Shown here: piece after piece, positions 14,262 to 15,487 of the stretch
Layout: every line of letters starts with the position of its first letter
Numbering within the stretch: position 1 is the stretch's first letter
Assembly: GCA_030426445.1 (NCBI GenBank)
Contig: JAUHYS010000020.1
Location: 1-15,487, forward strand
Direction of reading: 5' to 3'
DNA: 15,487 nucleotides
Source: a bacterium
GTDB taxonomy: Bacteria; UBA10199; DSSB01
Made by a program: the position numbers and the translations under genes
Notes under the pieces: generated by a model
What the model was told of the DNA's origin: nothing
Databases searched by the model: none
Seen by the model: only the letters and a program-made list of their open reading frames with translations

Positions 14262-15487
14262 ATGGGAATTTGGGATAAATTAAAAGGCGAACTCATTGAT
14301 ATTATTGAATGGGTTGACCCCACACAAGACACCATTGCTTGGCGCTTTGAGCGACATCAAAAGGAAATCAAAAATGGTGCTCAGTTAACGGTACGCGAAA
14401 GTCAAGTCGCAGTCTTTGTCAACGAAGGTCAAATTGCCGATATTTTTTCTCCAGGGCGCTATGAATTGACGACTCAGAACCTTCCTCTTTTAACAACTCT
14501 CAAAGGTTGGAAATACGGTTTTAACAGTCCCTTTAAGGCTGAAGTCTACTTTATTAATACAAAACAATTTACCGATCAAAAGTGGGGTACTAAAAGCCCG
14601 ATTATTTTAAATGACCCGCGCTTTGGGATGTTTGAGGTGCGCTCCTTTGGTACCTATGCTTTTAAGGTCACGGATGCTAAAAAGTTTGTTCAAGAAATTT
14701 TGGGTACTGCAGGTTATTTTAATACCGAGGACATCACTGGCCAATTGCGCAGCTTGGTGGTGACACGTTTTAGTGACACTGTTGGGGAAAGCCAATTTAC
14801 GGCCGAAATGTTTGCCGCCAAACTCAATGAGCTTTCACAAGCCGTGCATGAAGTCATCCATGATGACTTTAATCAATACGGAATCGATCTCGCTAAATTT
14901 CTTATAGAAAATATTTCCATGCCCGAAGAGATCAAAAAAGAAATCTTTGAGCTCAGCCGTTTAGAGAGAGTCGATTTACGCAAACTTACTCAATTAAAAA
15001 CCGCGAAAGCCATTGAGAAATCTGCCGAAAATCAAGGCGAAGCCGGTGCTGGCCTTGGTATGGGAATGGGAATGGGTATGGGAGGCGGTGTGATTCGCCT
15101 GCCCGGAACCTATGCCGCGCCGCAGGTGGCCCCGGCGGCAGGCGACGAAACCGGCGCAACGCTGGGCGAATCGGCGAGTTCGACCGCTGATGAGCGCGGC
15201 ATCCGCATCGTCCCCGATTTCGTCAATAATCTCATCGTCGTGCAGGCGACCGCTCAGGAATGGGAGGTCATTCGCAAGACGCTGCAACAGCTCGACTTCC
15301 CGCCGCGCCAGGTGCTCATTGACGCCAAGGTCTATGAGGTGAGCCTGACCGGTTCGCTCTCAGCCGGCGTCAGCGCCTTTTTGCGCAACCGCGGCGCGGA
15401 AGGAACCGGCGGCAATCGCAAGCTCACAGGCTCGTCCGCCAACGGGGGCATCAATCTGACGCTGGGCGCGCTGGTCGGGAATACGCG
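14262..15487 (+). CDS. SPFH-domain protein, running in frame into foreign secretin sequence
   Basis: The frame is open from ATG 14262 to the window end (408 codons, no stop). AGGAG at 14252-14256 supports the start. Residues 1 to ~266 form an SPFH (band-7-like) protein of the type often named virion core protein. It begins MGIWDKLKGELIDIIEW, followed by DTIAWRF, LTVRESQVAVFVNEG, FSPGRYEL, NDPRFGMFEVRSFGTYAFKV and a C-terminal EEIKKEIFELSRLE helix. Such proteins usually finish with a Gly-Met-rich linker and a small zinc-ribbon or GYF-like tail. Here the linker (residues 267-274, four Met-Gly pairs) leads instead into GC-rich sequence coding for a GspD-like secretin. The SPFH call is firm. The fusion is probably an assembly artefact, so the true C-terminus is unknown. 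Confidence 0.75.
   Translation, partial: MGIWDKLKGELIDIIEWVDPTQDTIAWRFERHQKEIKNGAQLTVRESQVAVFVNEGQIADIFSPGRYELTTQNLPLLTTLKGWKYGFNSPFKAEVYFINTKQFTDQKWGTKSPIILNDPRFGMFEVRSFGTYAFKVTDAKKFVQEILGTAGYFNTEDITGQLRSLVVTRFSDTVGESQFTAEMFAAKLNELSQAVHEVIHDDFNQYGIDLAKFLIENISMPEEIKKEIFELSRLERVDLRKLTQLKTAKAIEKSAENQGEAGAGLGMGMGMGMGGGVIRLPGTYAAPQVAPAAGDETGATLGESASSTADERGIRIVPDFVNNLIVVQATAQEWEVIRKTLQQLDFPPRQVLIDAKVYEVSLTGSLSAGVSAFLRNRGAEGTGGNRKLTGSSANGGINLTLGALVGNT
15060..15095. other. Composition break / likely chimeric junction
   Basis: Four ATGGGW hexamers (15060-15083) mark the switch from ~40% GC (24 of 60 in line 14281-14340) to ~73% GC (44 of 60 in line 15121-15180). Codon use flips from A/T-ending to G/C-ending codons at the same point. 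A low-complexity Met-Gly repeat is the kind of short shared sequence at which an assembler can join two genomes in frame. Confidence 0.75.
15096..15487 (+). CDS. Secretin (GspD-like) internal fragment, GC-rich
   Basis: The ~130 residues after the junction match the periplasmic N-domain region of type II secretion or type IV pilus secretins. GIRIVPDFVNNLIVVQAT, then WEVIRKTLQQLDFPPRQV, LIDAKVYEVSLTG and the start of a secretin-domain segment follow the usual order: an N3-like KH-fold repeat, then the strand that leads into the pore domain. The part is internal, with no start codon of its own and no stop before the window ends. Its GC content and codon use are unlike everything else in the window. 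No other secretion gene is present. It likely belongs to another organism. Confidence 0.7.

Noticed and set aside
15060..15083. Met-Gly repeat as a genuine linker of a new SPFH-secretin fusion protein
   Set aside because: The simultaneous GC and codon-use switch and the unrelated functions point to misassembly; kept only as a finding to check.

Overview
The window reads as part of a Gram-negative bacterial chromosome with about 40-45% GC coding DNA. Its last ~400 bases look as if they come from a different, GC-rich genome. The Gram-negative call rests on a GyrB of 810 residues that carries the long insert between the TOPRIM domain and the C-terminal tail. A deltaproteobacterial-type lineage fits the mix of a SAM-I riboswitch, an actinobacterial-style CysO/Mec/CysM set and a DcrB-like protein, but this taxonomic guess is weak.

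Layout. Bases 1-531 are very AT-rich and hold no convincing gene, only palindromes and one long hairpin. From 532 to 7178 lies a sulfur-assimilation and amino-acid locus, all on the + strand. It begins with a promoter-like TTGACA, a clear SAM-I (S-box) riboswitch and an intrinsic terminator. The genes are then cysK, a threonine-synthase-like gene, a VOC (glyoxalase-fold) gene, a stand-alone NIL-domain gene, cysM, mec (JAMM protease), cysO (ThiS-like sulfur carrier) and sat (ATP sulfurylase). Two copies of a ~120-bp palindromic repeat sit in this locus, one just after cysK and one just after cysO.

From 7267 on the genes are housekeeping or unrelated: gyrB, a DcrB/DUF1795-like gene, a secreted hypothetical (-), an acylphosphatase (-), ruvX, mltG, a DHH/DHHA1 phosphoesterase (-), an intergenic region with a candidate small RNA, and the start of an SPFH-domain gene. 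That reading frame passes through a Met-Gly repeat (15060-15083) and continues in frame into GC-rich secretin (GspD-like) sequence up to the window end.

How the genes fit together. Sat activates sulfate. CysK can make cysteine from free sulfide under SAM-riboswitch control. CysO, CysM and Mec form the carrier-protein route, in which a CysO thiocarboxylate donates sulfur and Mec releases cysteine from the CysO adduct. The most interesting feature is that this CysO ends in Gly-Gly-Phe, not Gly-Gly. It should therefore need trimming before activation, and the adjacent JAMM protease is the obvious candidate. No E1-like activating enzyme lies in the window.
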